Source of the DNA: an uncultured SAR86 cluster bacterium
Lineage (GTDB): Bacteria > Pseudomonadota > Gammaproteobacteria > Magnimaribacterales > AG-339-G14
NCBI GenBank assembly: GCA_902595715.1
Contig: CACJRI010000004.1
Coordinates: forward strand, 37,145 to 101,144
Direction of reading: 5' to 3'
Length of the DNA: 64,000 bases
In this document: one piece after another, positions 1 to 9,638 of the stretch
Position numbering within the stretch: the first letter of the stretch is position 1
How the letters are laid out: every line of letters starts with the position of its first letter
The notes under the pieces: generated by a model
The model's input: the letters and a program-made list of their open reading frames with translations, nothing else
What the model was told of the DNA's origin: nothing
Databases searched by the model: none
Made by a program: the position numbers and the translations under genes

Positions 1-107
1 GGTATTTTTTTGGAGTTACTATTGATGATAAGGGAATGCCAATTCATGATAGGGAACAGCCTTACGAGGGTTTTTTAGAAGAGTGGGTTGAAAGAAGTAT
101 TAACTAA
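1..107 (+). CDS. 3' end of an unidentified protein (partial)
   Basis: An open frame enters the window from the left and ends at TAA 105-107, giving the last 34 residues of a protein. The visible tail has an acidic, aromatic C-terminus (GFLEEWVERSIN). I do not recognise the family from so short a tail. The stop shares its last base with the ATG of the next small frame, which suggests the two are translationally coupled. The frame could be confirmed only with upstream sequence. Confidence 0.55.
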   Translation, partial: YFFGVTIDDKGMPIHDREQPYEGFLEEWVERSIN

Positions 108-232
108 TGAATAAAACTTTAATATTTATAATCTTGGTTTTAGTTTTTGGTGGAGCTTTTCTCTACAACTTTTATCATACTCAGTTGGAGAAAATGCAAC
201 ATTCAGTTGAACACATGATTCATAGACATTAA
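107..232 (+). CDS. Small single-pass membrane peptide, 41 aa
   Basis: ATG at 107 overlaps the upstream stop (TAATG), and the frame runs to TAA 230-232. The peptide begins with a short basic start (MNKTL), then a strongly hydrophobic stretch at about residues 5-21 rich in I, L, V and F, then a polar tail with five histidines (QHSVEHMIHRH at the end). It fits a tiny inner-membrane protein or an unprocessed signal anchor. The stop abuts the convergent mdh stop at 233. No function can be assigned. The His-rich tail could bind metal, but that is inference. Confidence 0.45.
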   Translation: MNKTLIFIILVLVFGGAFLYNFYHTQLEKMQHSVEHMIHRH

Positions 233-1228
233 TCAAAGTAAATCTTTTATATCGTTTTTCTCATCCAGAAGTTCTTGAGTAGTTAGATCAATTTTCTCCT
301 GAGCATAATCGCTTATTGGTAAATCTTTGACGATTGAAACTTTTCCATTGGTATCTACCTTCAGGGGAAAGCCAAAGATTAAACCTTCTGGAACATTATA
401 ACTTCCATCGCTTAAGACTGCCGCACTAAACCAATCATCTTCAGGAGTTTCTTTAATTGTTGCCTTTACCGTATCAATGGCAGCATTAGCCGCTGAGGTT
501 GCAGATGAAGCTCCTCTTGCATCGATAATAGCCTTTCCACGTTGTTGAACGATTCTGAGAAAATCACTCTCAATCCAGTTTTGATCATTGATCCAGCCGC
601 TAGCCGATTCGCCTTTGATTTCTGCATTGTCTAGATCAGGATACATGGTTGGACTGTGGTTTCCCCATATAGTCATTTTTTTGATATCGGAGATATCTAA
701 ATTGCATTTGTTTGCAACTTGAGCTTTAGCTCTGTTGGCATCTAAGGCAGTCATTGCCATCCATGTTTGAGACTCATTGTTACCATGCGTGCAGCCAATT
801 AAAGCATTAGTGTTTGCCGGGTTCCCAACAACAAGTATTTTTGCATCTGCCTTGGCATTTTCTCCAAGGGCTTTTCCTTGTTCAGTAAAGATGCCACCAT
901 TTATTTTTAATAAGTCTGCACGTTCTTCAATTTTTTTCCCATTGATAGTGATACCTCTCGGAATGCTACCTACCAAGAGAGCCCAATCTATATCACCTGA
1001 AGCTTCATTCATATCAGAAAAGTTTTTTACAGTCCCTAAGGTGTTAAAACCACAATCTTCTAATTCCATGCGAGAACCCTCAAGCCTGGATACAACTTGA
1101 GGTACTTCAACGAGGTTCAAATTAACCTTAACATCCTGCCCGAAAGTTTCACCACTAGCCAATCTAGTCAGCAAGGCATAACCTATTTGACCGGCAGCTC
1201 CAGTTACTAAAACATTTACTTCTTTCAT
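233..1228 (-). CDS. mdh: Malate dehydrogenase (NAD-dependent)
   Basis: A 331-residue enzyme that interconverts malate and oxaloacetate with NAD in the TCA cycle. It is of the type resembling cytosolic eukaryotic MDH rather than the E. coli type. The N-terminal Rossmann motif GAAGQIGYALL is at about residues 10-20. GNPANTNALIG is the conserved substrate/cofactor loop, and GNHSPTMYPDL carries the catalytic His. A conserved SAANAAIDTV helix follows. The ATG is preceded by AAGGAAAG. Length is normal for the family. It is transcribed away from the TLP1 gene's start and ends against the small plus-strand peptide gene. Identification is firm. Confidence 0.95.
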   Translation of the reverse strand: MKEVNVLVTGAAGQIGYALLTRLASGETFGQDVKVNLNLVEVPQVVSRLEGSRMELEDCGFNTLGTVKNFSDMNEASGDIDWALLVGSIPRGITINGKKIEERADLLKINGGIFTEQGKALGENAKADAKILVVGNPANTNALIGCTHGNNESQTWMAMTALDANRAKAQVANKCNLDISDIKKMTIWGNHSPTMYPDLDNAEIKGESASGWINDQNWIESDFLRIVQQRGKAIIDARGASSATSAANAAIDTVKATIKETPEDDWFSAAVLSDGSYNVPEGLIFGFPLKVDTNGKVSIVKDLPISDYAQEKIDLTTQELLDEKNDIKDLL

Positions 1229-1238
1229 GTATCTTTCC

Positions 1239-2780
1239 TTAAATTAAGTTAAAAATATTCTTTCCTTGTTTTTGAGAAACGGATACTTTGGCATCCAACA
1301 TCTCATTTTTAATCATGCTATTCAGAAGAACTTCATCTTTTTCGCTATTCGCAATAAATCTAGTTCCATCTTCAAGAGATCCAATTATTAATCCAAATTC
1401 TAAACCTTTTCTTCCATTTATGACGGTATAAGTATCTATCTTTCCATTACCTGAAGGCGTTTCCGTGAAATTTTGAATAGCTTTTGAGTTGATATCCTTT
1501 TGAACAGAACTGTTATTTATTTTTTCAAAGGGTTTGGCCGGGATTGTCGACATGACAAGAGTTGCGTGTTTGGTGATAAACCATGAATTTGCAGTAAGCA
1601 ATCCATAAGTCTGAGGTTTTTTTCTCAGTTGTCTCACCATTTCCGTAGTTGAAAACATCGTGTAAGAATTTCCAGGGCCTCCAAAGTAGGGCAATCCTCC
1701 CGTAACCGTTAAATCTTTTTTTTCTTCCGGAATACCCAATTCCTTTTTTGCAATTTGTACTGCTGAAGGGAAACAAGAATACAAATCAAAGTGTTTTATA
1801 TCGGATAAAGAAATTTCAGCTTGATCCAAAGATTGATTTACACAAGTCTTAATTGCAGGAGAAGAATGAAAATCAGGTCTTTCAGTAACATTCCAAATAT
1901 CATTGAGAATAGAGCAGCCATGCACATACACTCTTTTATTTTCTGCAACGTTTAGTTCGTCGGCTTTACCTTGTGACATTAGGATAAAAGCAGAAGCCAT
2001 ATTTACTCGTATGACTGAATTTAAATATTTTGTATAAGGAAAACCTACCATTCGATTGTTTGTCGTTTCTTCTGCAATCTCTGTTGCGCTACGATAGGAA
2101 GGAAACCAAGAATAAGGATTTTTGGATGCAATTTTGCTGAATTCGCTGAATAAGGCGCTACATTCATCAAGATGGGTAGCAGCTGTTTTCTTCTCTACTT
2201 TTCTCAATGCTTGAGCAAAAAGAGGGTATACGTTGGTTGGCAAGTCCATTCCATGTAACTTTTCATGATCTGAAAAACCAATATCATTATTACCTATCAT
2301 CTCTGGCGAACCTCCTGGCTCATCTAGCCAATCCAATGACATGCCAGCTTTTAACTTAGCTATCATTGTTTGAAGAGCTTCACCACCACTAAGCAAAGCG
2401 CAATCTGTTTCTCCAGAGGAAATTTTAACTAGAGCATCCTCCAACAATACTTGAGGGCTATTACCGCCCATCGGCGCATATACTTCATTTTTCGCTGAGA
2501 CATTTAGTTTATTGGCAAGAGTTCTTGGAAAATTTGAATATTGAAAGTTTGATTGGTTGGTTGCGGTAAGAAAATCTACGGTAAATCTAACTACACCCAC
2601 ATAGTCAATGTGCTTATTCAATTCTTTGATGCCAGAGTCTTGAATTGCATGTTCACAGGCTTTTGCAAGAAGTTCTTGAGGGTTTAGCCCATCTTCCTTG
2701 GATCTATCAACTAAGTCACCGACGCCAACGATGACAGGAGCTCTTTTATCAATTTTTTTATTTTGCTTACGTTCTGACAA
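1239..2780 (-). CDS. Thiolase-like protein (TLP1/SCP-x type, annotated as acetyl-CoA acetyltransferase)
   Basis: A 513-residue thiolase-fold protein. N-terminal VIVGVGD and the GGEAL turn near residue 131 fit the thiolase fold. However, the segment expected to carry the nucleophilic Cys reads MGGNSPQVLLEDAL, with no cysteine. The C-terminal half has LYSCFPSAVQIA, as in SCP2/TLP1 thiolases. About 100 extra C-terminal residues fit the additional OB-like domain known in mycobacterial TLP1. A CoA-binding or atypical thiolase role in fatty acid or steroid metabolism is inferred. The first codon is TTG at 2778-2780; no nearby ATG exists in frame. It lies 10 bp upstream of mdh on the same strand, so co-transcription is possible. 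Confidence 0.8.
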   Translation of the reverse strand: MSERKQNKKIDKRAPVIVGVGDLVDRSKEDGLNPQELLAKACEHAIQDSGIKELNKHIDYVGVVRFTVDFLTATNQSNFQYSNFPRTLANKLNVSAKNEVYAPMGGNSPQVLLEDALVKISSGETDCALLSGGEALQTMIAKLKAGMSLDWLDEPGGSPEMIGNNDIGFSDHEKLHGMDLPTNVYPLFAQALRKVEKKTAATHLDECSALFSEFSKIASKNPYSWFPSYRSATEIAEETTNNRMVGFPYTKYLNSVIRVNMASAFILMSQGKADELNVAENKRVYVHGCSILNDIWNVTERPDFHSSPAIKTCVNQSLDQAEISLSDIKHFDLYSCFPSAVQIAKKELGIPEEKKDLTVTGGLPYFGGPGNSYTMFSTTEMVRQLRKKPQTYGLLTANSWFITKHATLVMSTIPAKPFEKINNSSVQKDINSKAIQNFTETPSGNGKIDTYTVINGRKGLEFGLIIGSLEDGTRFIANSEKDEVLLNSMIKNEMLDAKVSVSQKQGKNIFNLI

Positions 2781-2838
2781 GATGTAATATTACCGACTTG
2801 AATTAATCAAACGCATATTAAATAACAAGGAGAACTAA

Positions 2839-3747
2839 ATGACTATTAATTTTGACGGAAAAGTTGCCATTGTAACTGGAGCTGGTGGTGGATTAGGAAG
2901 ATGTCATGCTTTAGATTTAGCAAAGAGAGGGGCTAAGGTTGTTGTAAATGATCTTGGTGGAAACGTAGATGGTTCCGATGATGGTTCTTTATCGGCAGCA
3001 GAAAAAGTTGTTGAAGAAATTAAAGCAGCAGGCGGTGAAGCAATGGCGAATGGAGCAAGTGTCACTGATGTTGCTCAAGTCGAGGAAATGGTTAAACAAA
3101 CTATGGATGCCTACGGCAGAATAGATATCTTAATTAACAACGCCGGAATCCTAAGAGATAAATCTTTTTCAAAAGTTACTGATGAAGACTTTCGTATGGT
3201 CTTAGAAGTTCATTTAATGGGAACAGTGAACTGTACAAAGGCAGTTTGGGAAATTATGAAAGAACAGAATTACGGCAGAATTGTTGTGACTTCATCATCC
3301 AGTGGTTTATATGGAAATTTTGGTCAAACAAATTATGGTGCAGCAAAAATGGGAGTGGTTGGCTTAATTAATACCCTTAAACTAGAAGGCGCTAAGTACA
3401 ACATTAAATGTAATGCTCTTGCTCCTGTAGCCGGAACTCGAATGACTGAAGATTTGATGCCTGGAGAAGTTTTAGATCAGATTCAACCTGATCATGTAAC
3501 TCCAGCCGTAACCTATATGGTTTCTGAAGATGCACCTACAGGAGTCATCATGTCAGCAGGCGCTGGAGTTTTTGCAAGAGTTTTTGTTCACGAAACTATG
3601 GGTGTCAACTTAGGCACTGGTGAAGACATGACCGCAGAAAACATTGCAGAGAAATGGGATGAAATCTCTGATATGAAAGACGCAAGACCTTGTTATCAGG
3701 GCGGTGAACAATCACAAAAAATCTTTGAATTGATAATGAAAGGCTAA
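2839..3747 (+). CDS. SDR-family 3-hydroxyacyl-CoA dehydrogenase (MFE-2-like)
   Basis: A 302-residue short-chain dehydrogenase/reductase. It has the NAD-binding TGAGGGLG motif at about 14-21, NNAG at about 99-102, a catalytic Ser in the SSSSG segment, and YGAAKMG supplying Tyr and Lys. The length and the C-terminal extension after residue 250 match the dehydrogenase domain of peroxisomal multifunctional enzyme 2 rather than FabG. This suggests oxidation of 3-hydroxyacyl-CoA in beta-oxidation. A clear AAGGAGA ribosome-binding site precedes the ATG. It is divergent from the thiolase-like gene and overlaps the convergent SMP-30 gene by 4 bp. The substrate is inferred. Confidence 0.85.
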   Translation: MTINFDGKVAIVTGAGGGLGRCHALDLAKRGAKVVVNDLGGNVDGSDDGSLSAAEKVVEEIKAAGGEAMANGASVTDVAQVEEMVKQTMDAYGRIDILINNAGILRDKSFSKVTDEDFRMVLEVHLMGTVNCTKAVWEIMKEQNYGRIVVTSSSSGLYGNFGQTNYGAAKMGVVGLINTLKLEGAKYNIKCNALAPVAGTRMTEDLMPGEVLDQIQPDHVTPAVTYMVSEDAPTGVIMSAGAGVFARVFVHETMGVNLGTGEDMTAENIAEKWDEISDMKDARPCYQGGEQSQKIFELIMKG

Positions 3748-4658
3748 GGCTCACCAGCCCTTTCATAGTCAACTTCAACTTTATAAATCTCTCCAGTTTT
3801 GTTTTCTTTGCAAAACTGGGGATTAGAAGATTCGGCAGTCAAGATATAAAGTTCTTTTTCCTCTTTGCCACCTAACATACATGCATAAGCAGGCTGAGGA
3901 GTTGCAATTCGATCGGTAATTTTTCCTCCTTTCTTATATCTAATTACCTCTGCAGTAGTCGGAGAAGCAACCCAAATTCCATTATCTGAATCCAAGCATA
4001 TGCCATCCGGCACAGGAAAAGGGGTACTGTTTGATTCTTTTAGAGGAATATTCAGAAACCTAATAATGCTTGTGATTATTTTAAAGTGAAAGGGCATGAC
4101 TCTTGCCCAAATGGTTCTATGAGACAATTCACCAGATTCATTAATTTGAAAGGAAGTTAAATTTCCTCCAAACGTCTCTCCAACAATTAATTCTTTGCCA
4201 TCTGGTGAAATGACCGTTCCATTTGGAAAGAGTAGGCCATCAGCACATATTTTTGTCTCTCCCTCTTGTGTCACAGAGATCAAGCAAGTTTTATGAATCT
4301 TACTTTCAACATTGTCTGCTCCGAAGTTCCCTACATAAGCAGTTCCATCTTTGGCAATGACCATATCATTACATTGGTAAGGAGTAAGATGTGACATATC
4401 GGCATGAACCGAAAGCTCTCCATCTTTCAGTTTCATGAGTTTTCGATCTAGCATAGAAACAATAATCAAACTCCCATCCGTTAACCATCCAAGTCCAGAA
4501 GGTTGTTCTGGTATTTCAGCGACAGTAGATAAGTTTCCATCAGCATCAAGATTGTAGACTTTATAACCATGCATATCGGAAAACCATAATTTATTTTCAT
4601 ACCATCTTGGGCCTTCTAAAAAATGAAAACCGTCTGCAACTTTTATTAAATTATCCAT
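3744..4658 (-). CDS. SMP-30/gluconolactonase family hydrolase
   Basis: A 304-residue six-bladed beta-propeller of the SMP-30/LRE/gluconolactonase family, which hydrolyses lactones at a bound divalent metal. Conserved elements are FLEGPRWYENKLWFSD near residue 13 (metal Glu), CNDMVIAKDGTAYVGNFG near 96 (Asn), and VPDGICLDSDNGIWVASP near 216 (Asp). No signal peptide is seen, so it is probably cytoplasmic. It overlaps the upstream GDPD gene by 8 bp on the same strand, so both probably lie in the nrdA-nrdB-led transcript. The substrate is unknown; lactones of sugars or aromatics are typical for the family. Confidence 0.85.
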   Translation of the reverse strand: MDNLIKVADGFHFLEGPRWYENKLWFSDMHGYKVYNLDADGNLSTVAEIPEQPSGLGWLTDGSLIIVSMLDRKLMKLKDGELSVHADMSHLTPYQCNDMVIAKDGTAYVGNFGADNVESKIHKTCLISVTQEGETKICADGLLFPNGTVISPDGKELIVGETFGGNLTSFQINESGELSHRTIWARVMPFHFKIITSIIRFLNIPLKESNSTPFPVPDGICLDSDNGIWVASPTTAEVIRYKKGGKITDRIATPQPAYACMLGGKEEKELYILTAESSNPQFCKENKTGEIYKVEVDYERAGEP

Positions 4659-5409
4659 TTCTTTTTTCTTTTATTACTTTCATCAATTTTTTAGGATTAT
4701 CAGTGATTATTGCATCTACGCCAAGCTCTATTAGATCTCTCATATATTTCTTATTGTTTATAGTCCATGTGATGCAGTACTTACCCTCCTCCTTGAATCT
4801 TTTAATCAAATTCATACTTTTTTTTGAATCAATATGCTGACTGATACCAAACGATTTACTTTTTTCTAAAAAAGAGCTTATCTTTTTATAATCGTAATCA
4901 AAAAAAGCAGGGATGATGCTCAGCGTTGCAGGGATATCAAATCTCTTGATTAAACTTTTCACAACGTTTGGGTAAAAACCCAAAAAATGAGTATTCATTT
5001 TTGAAATAACATCGGTTTCAACCATCTCATCCAATTCATTAAAACTAATTTTGCTTGGCTTTATTTCAACAAAAATTTTTGATTTTTCCGGTTTACAATC
5101 AAACGCTTCTTTTAGTAAAGGTATACATGTGTTTGCAAACTTTTTTGAACGAGAGCTTCCTACGTCTATAGTTTTTAAAGTATCAAGAGTTTCTTTTGAG
5201 ATTGTATATTCGCTCTCACTGACTCTTGCAAGACTATCGTCATGAATACAAATCAATCGTCTATCTTTTGTTTCTCTGACATCAAGCTCTACGGCATCAA
5301 CTCCATGTTCCCAGGCTTTGACATATGCTGGAAGAGTATTTTCGGGAGCTTCCATCGAAGCTCCGCGGTGCGCAACTATTAAAGGATAATTCTTTTTTTT
5401 TAGTCCCAA
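4651..5409 (-). CDS. Glycerophosphodiester phosphodiesterase
   Basis: A 252-residue cytosolic (UgpQ-like) phosphodiesterase that releases glycerol 3-phosphate from glycerophosphodiesters. The metal-binding and catalytic motifs are clear: [13 protein letters not shown] near residue 13, [12 protein letters not shown] near 38, and CIHDDSL near 54. ITWTINN near the C-terminus and IITDNPKKL at the end are family features. No signal peptide. The only plausible start is TTG at 5407-5409, inside the end of nrdB (10 bp overlap), so translation is probably coupled. It links phospholipid turnover to glpK and plsB elsewhere in the window. Confidence 0.88.
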   Translation of the reverse strand: MGLKKKNYPLIVAHRGASMEAPENTLPAYVKAWEHGVDAVELDVRETKDRRLICIHDDSLARVSESEYTISKETLDTLKTIDVGSSRSKKFANTCIPLLKEAFDCKPEKSKIFVEIKPSKISFNELDEMVETDVISKMNTHFLGFYPNVVKSLIKRFDIPATLSIIPAFFDYDYKKISSFLEKSKSFGISQHIDSKKSMNLIKRFKEEGKYCITWTINNKKYMRDLIELGVDAIITDNPKKLMKVIKEKRNG

Positions 5410-6638
5410 CTCAAAGCGCCACCAGTCTGGTACTCAATGACGCGAGTTTCAAAGAAATTCTTTTCTTTACGCAAGTCCATGATCTCAGACATCCAAGGAA
5501 AAGGATTAGTTGCATTAGGAAATTCTTCTTCAAGTCCAATTTGGGTAAGTCTTCGGTTTGCAATGAATTTTAAATAATCAGACATACTCTCTGCATTCAT
5601 CCCTAAAATACCACCTGGCATGGTGTCGTGAGCGTACTCAATTTCTAATTGCGTTCCTTGCAGAATCATATTCCTTGCTTCGGTTTGCATAGCTTCATCC
5701 CAGAGCTGAGGATTTTCAAGTTTAATCTGGTTGATCATATCTATTCCAAAATTAACATGCATAGATTCATCTCTTAGTATGTATTGGAATTGTTCCGCCG
5801 TTCCTGTCATTTTATTTCTGTTACCCATGGATAATATCTGGGTAAAACCACAGTAAAAGAAAATTCCTTCCAATACGCAGTAAAAGGCGATTAGATTTCT
5901 CAATAAAGTTTTATCATCCTCTAAAGATCCAGTTTTAAAATTTTGGTCAGAAAGAGATTCTGTAAATGGGAGAGCCCAAGCAGCTTTTCTTGCTACAGAA
6001 GGGATTTCTTTGTACATATTAAAGATTTCTCCTTCATCCATACCTAAAGATTCAATAACATACTGATAGGCATGAGTATGAATTGCTTCTTCCAAAGCTT
6101 GTCTCAATAAGTACTGTCTACATTCTGGATTTGTGATGTGTCGGTATACGGACAGGACGATATTATTTGCCACCAATGAGTCAGCTGTGGAGAAAAATCC
6201 AAGATTTCTCATTACGATTCTCCTTTCGTCCTCGGTAAGCCCGTTTGGGTCTTTCCAGAGAGCTACATCAGCAGTCATATTTATTTCTTGTGGCATCCAA
6301 TGATTGGCGCTGCCATCAAGATATTTCTGCCAGGCCCAATCGTACTTGAAGGGAACCAATTGATTTACATCTGCTCGGCAGTTGATCATTTGCTTTTGAT
6401 CAACGTCGACTCTACTTGATGCACCTTCTAACTCTTCTAACCCTTTTTCAATATCAAGATTATCCAGAGCTTCGGATACATCATTAATTGAGCCTGTACT
6501 TATTGGCGGGTTTTTTGCTGGAGTTACAGCATCATCATTCACAACTGCAGTTTGTTGCATTGCGACTTGCGCTTTTGCTGGTTCAGCTACCGGCGTTTTT
6601 TGTGTTTCTTCTGAGTTAAAGTCATCCCAAGATAACAT
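5400..6638 (-). CDS. nrdB: Ribonucleotide reductase class Ia, beta subunit
   Basis: A 412-residue radical-generating subunit. The diiron and tyrosyl-radical constellation is intact. D153 is in STADSL; E184, H187 and Y191 lie in EEAIHTHAY with the same spacing as E115/H118/Y122 of E. coli; a later DESMHVNFG carries the Glu and His ligands. The first ~75 residues are an extra A/T/Q-rich segment, longer than in E. coli NrdB. The C-terminus GALSWD is the tail that docks on NrdA. A strong AAGGAGGT site precedes the ATG, 18 bp after nrdA, so the two form an operon. Confidence 0.96.
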   Translation of the reverse strand: MLSWDDFNSEETQKTPVAEPAKAQVAMQQTAVVNDDAVTPAKNPPISTGSINDVSEALDNLDIEKGLEELEGASSRVDVDQKQMINCRADVNQLVPFKYDWAWQKYLDGSANHWMPQEINMTADVALWKDPNGLTEDERRIVMRNLGFFSTADSLVANNIVLSVYRHITNPECRQYLLRQALEEAIHTHAYQYVIESLGMDEGEIFNMYKEIPSVARKAAWALPFTESLSDQNFKTGSLEDDKTLLRNLIAFYCVLEGIFFYCGFTQILSMGNRNKMTGTAEQFQYILRDESMHVNFGIDMINQIKLENPQLWDEAMQTEARNMILQGTQLEIEYAHDTMPGGILGMNAESMSDYLKFIANRRLTQIGLEEEFPNATNPFPWMSEIMDLRKEKNFFETRVIEYQTGGALSWD

Positions 6639-6656
6639 AGCTACCTCCTTATAAAA

Positions 6657-9473
6657 TTACTGACATGCCTCGCAGTCAGGATCGTCAATGGAACACGCTT
6701 CTGGCTGATCATAGGTTTTAGGTTCAGTCTTGACGGCATTGAGCTCCATATTGGTTATTGTTGATTTTTCTGTTGTTGTGGCACTTCTTGATCTTAGATA
6801 GTAAGTCGTTTTCAAACCTCTCAACCATGCCATTCGATACATAACATCGAGTTTCTTTCCGTTAGGCTCTGAAACATAGAGATTCAACGACTGGCTTTGA
6901 TCTATCCATTTTTGTCTTCTGCTTGCTGCTTCAATTAACCACTTAGGCTCTACCTCAAAAGATGTAGCGAACAGCTTCTTAATGTCTTCTGGTACTCTGG
7001 CTATACTTTCTAAGCTTCCGTTGAGGTTCTTAAGATCATAAACCATAACCTCATCCCACATATCTATTTCTTTAAGCGCATCAACTAGATGCATGTTTAT
7101 GACAGTAAACTCTCCAGAGAGATTTGATTTCACAAACAGGTTTGAATAGGTAGGCTCGATGGATTGAGTTAAGCCTGTGATATTGGCAATCGTTGCTGTT
7201 GGTGCTATTGCCATGGTGTTTGAGTTTCTCATCCCTTGAGTTTTTACTTTTTCTCTAAGAGCGTCCCAATCAAGACGAGTTGTCTTATCAACTTCGATGT
7301 AGTCTTTTCCTCTTTGTTTTTCAAGAATTTCAATTGAGTCAAGTGGCAATATTCCTTGACTCCAAAGAGAACCCTCATATGAAGAGTAAGAACCCCTTTC
7401 TTTAGCTAAATCAGAAGATGCGTTTATTGCCATATAGCTCACTAATTCCATTGACTCATCGGCAAAATCAACTGCTGCTTCCGACGCGTAAGGTATTTTC
7501 TTAATGTAAAGCGCATCTTGGAAACCCATGATTCCCATGCCTATAGGTCTATGCTTAAAGTTAGAGTTTTCTGCCTGAGGCACTGCGTAATAATTTATAT
7601 CTATTACGTTATCAAGCATTCTTATTGCAGTGGTTACGTTCTTTTTCAGTTTCTCTTTGTCTAGGTTTCCTTCCGCATCAAGGTGATTAGGAATGTTAAT
7701 TGAACCTAAGTTACAAACTGCAATTTCATCATTTGAAGTATTAAGGGTAATTTCTGTACATAAGTTTGATGAATGAATTACCCCTGTATGTTGTTGCGGA
7801 GATCTGAGGTTACAAGCGTCTTTAAAGGTTATCCAAGGATGACCGGTTTCAAAAAGCATGGACAATATTTTTCGCCATAATTCTTCCGCTTCCACTTCTT
7901 TATATGCTTTAAGTTTTCCTTCCTGGGCAAGCTTTTCATATTCCTCATACTTTTCTCTGAAGGCTTCCCCAGAAAGATCATGCAATTCAGGTGTCTCATT
8001 TGGAGTGAAGAGGGTCCACTTTTTCCCTTCAAACACTCTTTCCATGAATAGGTCTGGAACCCAATTGGCTGTATTCATATCATGTGTTCTTCTTCTATCG
8101 TCTCCGGTATTTTTTCTCAGCTCAACAAATTCTTCGATATCCAGATGCCAAGTTTCTAGATATGCACAAACAGCTCCCTTTCTTTTTCCACCTTGATTTA
8201 CAGCAACTGCTGTATCGTTTACTACTTTTAAGAATGGAACCACCCCTTGAGATTTCCCATTTGTGCCTTTTATATGGGCTCCCATTCCTCTTACAGGCGT
8301 CCAGTCGTTACCTAGACCGCCTGCCCATTTTGAAAGCATGGCGTTATCTTGAAGCGCACCATAAATTCCATGCAAGTCATCGGGGACAGTAGTCAAATAA
8401 CATGAGGACAATTGAGAATGCATAGTTCCTGCATTGAATAGGGTAGGCGTTGAACTCATATAATCAAATGAAGACAGCAACTCGTAGAATTCTAAGGCTC
8501 GTTGTTCTCTGTTTTCCTCGTTAAGGGCCAAGCCCATTGCCACTCTCATAAAGAATACTTGCGGGAGTTCAAATCTTATTTCATTTGAGTGAATGAAATA
8601 CCTGTCGTAAAGAGTTTGAATGCCCAAGTAGGAAAAAAGTAAGTCATTGTCTGGAATCATCGCTTTACCGAGTAAATCCAAGTCATAGTTTGCTAGCTCT
8701 GGGTTAAGAAGTTCTAACTCTATTCCTTTTTTTACAAATGCATTTAAAGCCTCAGGGTAGAGAGCTAACATTTCCTGATGAGTTGCATTCTCTGTTATCT
8801 CTAGGAAAGAAAGAGCCTCTGACCTTAGACTGTCCAATAGAATTCGTGCTGTTGCAAAAGTATAGTTTGGCTCCACTTCAACTAGTGAACGCGCGGAGAG
8901 CACTAATGCCTCCTTTACTTCATGTTCTGGCGCTCCTTCATAAAGGTTTTTGTTTGCTTCTAAAATTATTTTTTCACTGTCAGTTCCCTCTAAGCCGTTG
9001 CAAGCTTCTTTTGCTATAACTTCAATTCTTTCAGAAGTTTCAAGCTCCTCCTTTTCTGGACGATCGTGAATATGAGTTTCTATTGCTCTTTGATTTGCTC
9101 TTTCGGCACGGTATAAAACATATTCTCTTGCAACCTTGTGTTCTTCTGAGCGCATCAAAGCCAGTTCTACCTGATCTTGAATTTCTTCTATATGTATAGT
9201 TCCGCCGGATGGCATTCTCTTTCTAAAGATATCTTCAACTTGGCTACTTAAAGCTGATACTCTGCTATGAACGCTTGAAGATGCTGCTGCAGCACTAGTA
9301 TGTACTGCCAGAAAAGCCTTTGTAATGGCAATTTCTATTTTAGAACCATCAAAATCAACTACGGATCCATTTCTCTTTATAATTCTTAGTTGACCTGGCG
9401 AAACCATAGCTTTTTTTGGTTCCGATTGAACTGATTCTTGCTTCTTCTCTTCTATTGTTCCTGTTGTTTCCAA
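6657..9473 (-). CDS. nrdA: Ribonucleotide reductase class Ia, alpha subunit
   Basis: A 938-residue catalytic subunit that reduces ribonucleoside diphosphates. It is longer than E. coli NrdA (761) and close to the Pseudomonas type. The N-terminal 200 residues include an ATP cone (LRIIKRNGSVVDFDGSKIEIAI through about residue 130) and probably a second, degenerate one. SQLSSCYL holds an active-site cysteine, and NLCTEITLNT and GMRNSNTMAIAPTATIANI are the other core motifs. The tail ends DCEACQ, the redox-active C-terminal pair. The start is TTG at 9471-9473 with AAGAAGGA about 6 nt upstream. The first ATG (residue 23) would cut only the non-conserved leader, so it remains an alternative. Confidence 0.96.
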   Translation of the reverse strand: METTGTIEEKKQESVQSEPKKAMVSPGQLRIIKRNGSVVDFDGSKIEIAITKAFLAVHTSAAAASSSVHSRVSALSSQVEDIFRKRMPSGGTIHIEEIQDQVELALMRSEEHKVAREYVLYRAERANQRAIETHIHDRPEKEELETSERIEVIAKEACNGLEGTDSEKIILEANKNLYEGAPEHEVKEALVLSARSLVEVEPNYTFATARILLDSLRSEALSFLEITENATHQEMLALYPEALNAFVKKGIELELLNPELANYDLDLLGKAMIPDNDLLFSYLGIQTLYDRYFIHSNEIRFELPQVFFMRVAMGLALNEENREQRALEFYELLSSFDYMSSTPTLFNAGTMHSQLSSCYLTTVPDDLHGIYGALQDNAMLSKWAGGLGNDWTPVRGMGAHIKGTNGKSQGVVPFLKVVNDTAVAVNQGGKRKGAVCAYLETWHLDIEEFVELRKNTGDDRRRTHDMNTANWVPDLFMERVFEGKKWTLFTPNETPELHDLSGEAFREKYEEYEKLAQEGKLKAYKEVEAEELWRKILSMLFETGHPWITFKDACNLRSPQQHTGVIHSSNLCTEITLNTSNDEIAVCNLGSINIPNHLDAEGNLDKEKLKKNVTTAIRMLDNVIDINYYAVPQAENSNFKHRPIGMGIMGFQDALYIKKIPYASEAAVDFADESMELVSYMAINASSDLAKERGSYSSYEGSLWSQGILPLDSIEILEKQRGKDYIEVDKTTRLDWDALREKVKTQGMRNSNTMAIAPTATIANITGLTQSIEPTYSNLFVKSNLSGEFTVINMHLVDALKEIDMWDEVMVYDLKNLNGSLESIARVPEDIKKLFATSFEVEPKWLIEAASRRQKWIDQSQSLNLYVSEPNGKKLDVMYRMAWLRGLKTTYYLRSRSATTTEKSTITNMELNAVKTEPKTYDQPEACSIDDPDCEACQ

Positions 9474-9512
9474 AACAATTCCTTCTTAAAAAATTAACTA
9501 AAATGGGTATAA

Positions 9513-9534
9513 AAAACACAACATATTGTGTTTT
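9513..9534. promoter_or_regulatory. NrdR-box-like palindrome upstream of nrdA
   Basis: Two perfect 9-bp arms, AAAACACAA and TTGTGTTTT, are separated by CATA. The central 16 bp, ACACAACATATTGTGT, differ from the NrdR-box consensus acaCwAtATaTwGtgt at one position. The site lies about 40 bp before the nrdA start codon, where NrdR normally acts. Only one box is seen; NrdR sites often come in pairs about 31 bp apart, and I found no second at that spacing. Binding by NrdR is inferred from the match and position. Confidence 0.75.
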
Positions 9535-9638
9535 CATAACAATGAAGTACAAGATAAAGGGTTTTTAACAAAAAAGCAATACAACAATTTATGAAAATTT
9601 AGTGGATAGGCTGTGTATAAGTGTATATAAATGTGTTC

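Noticed and set aside
777-1100. Plus-strand frame antisense to mdh, and similar antisense frames in nrdA, glpK, serA and the giant gene
   Set aside because: They overlap well-supported genes, lack ribosome-binding sites and show no family motifs.
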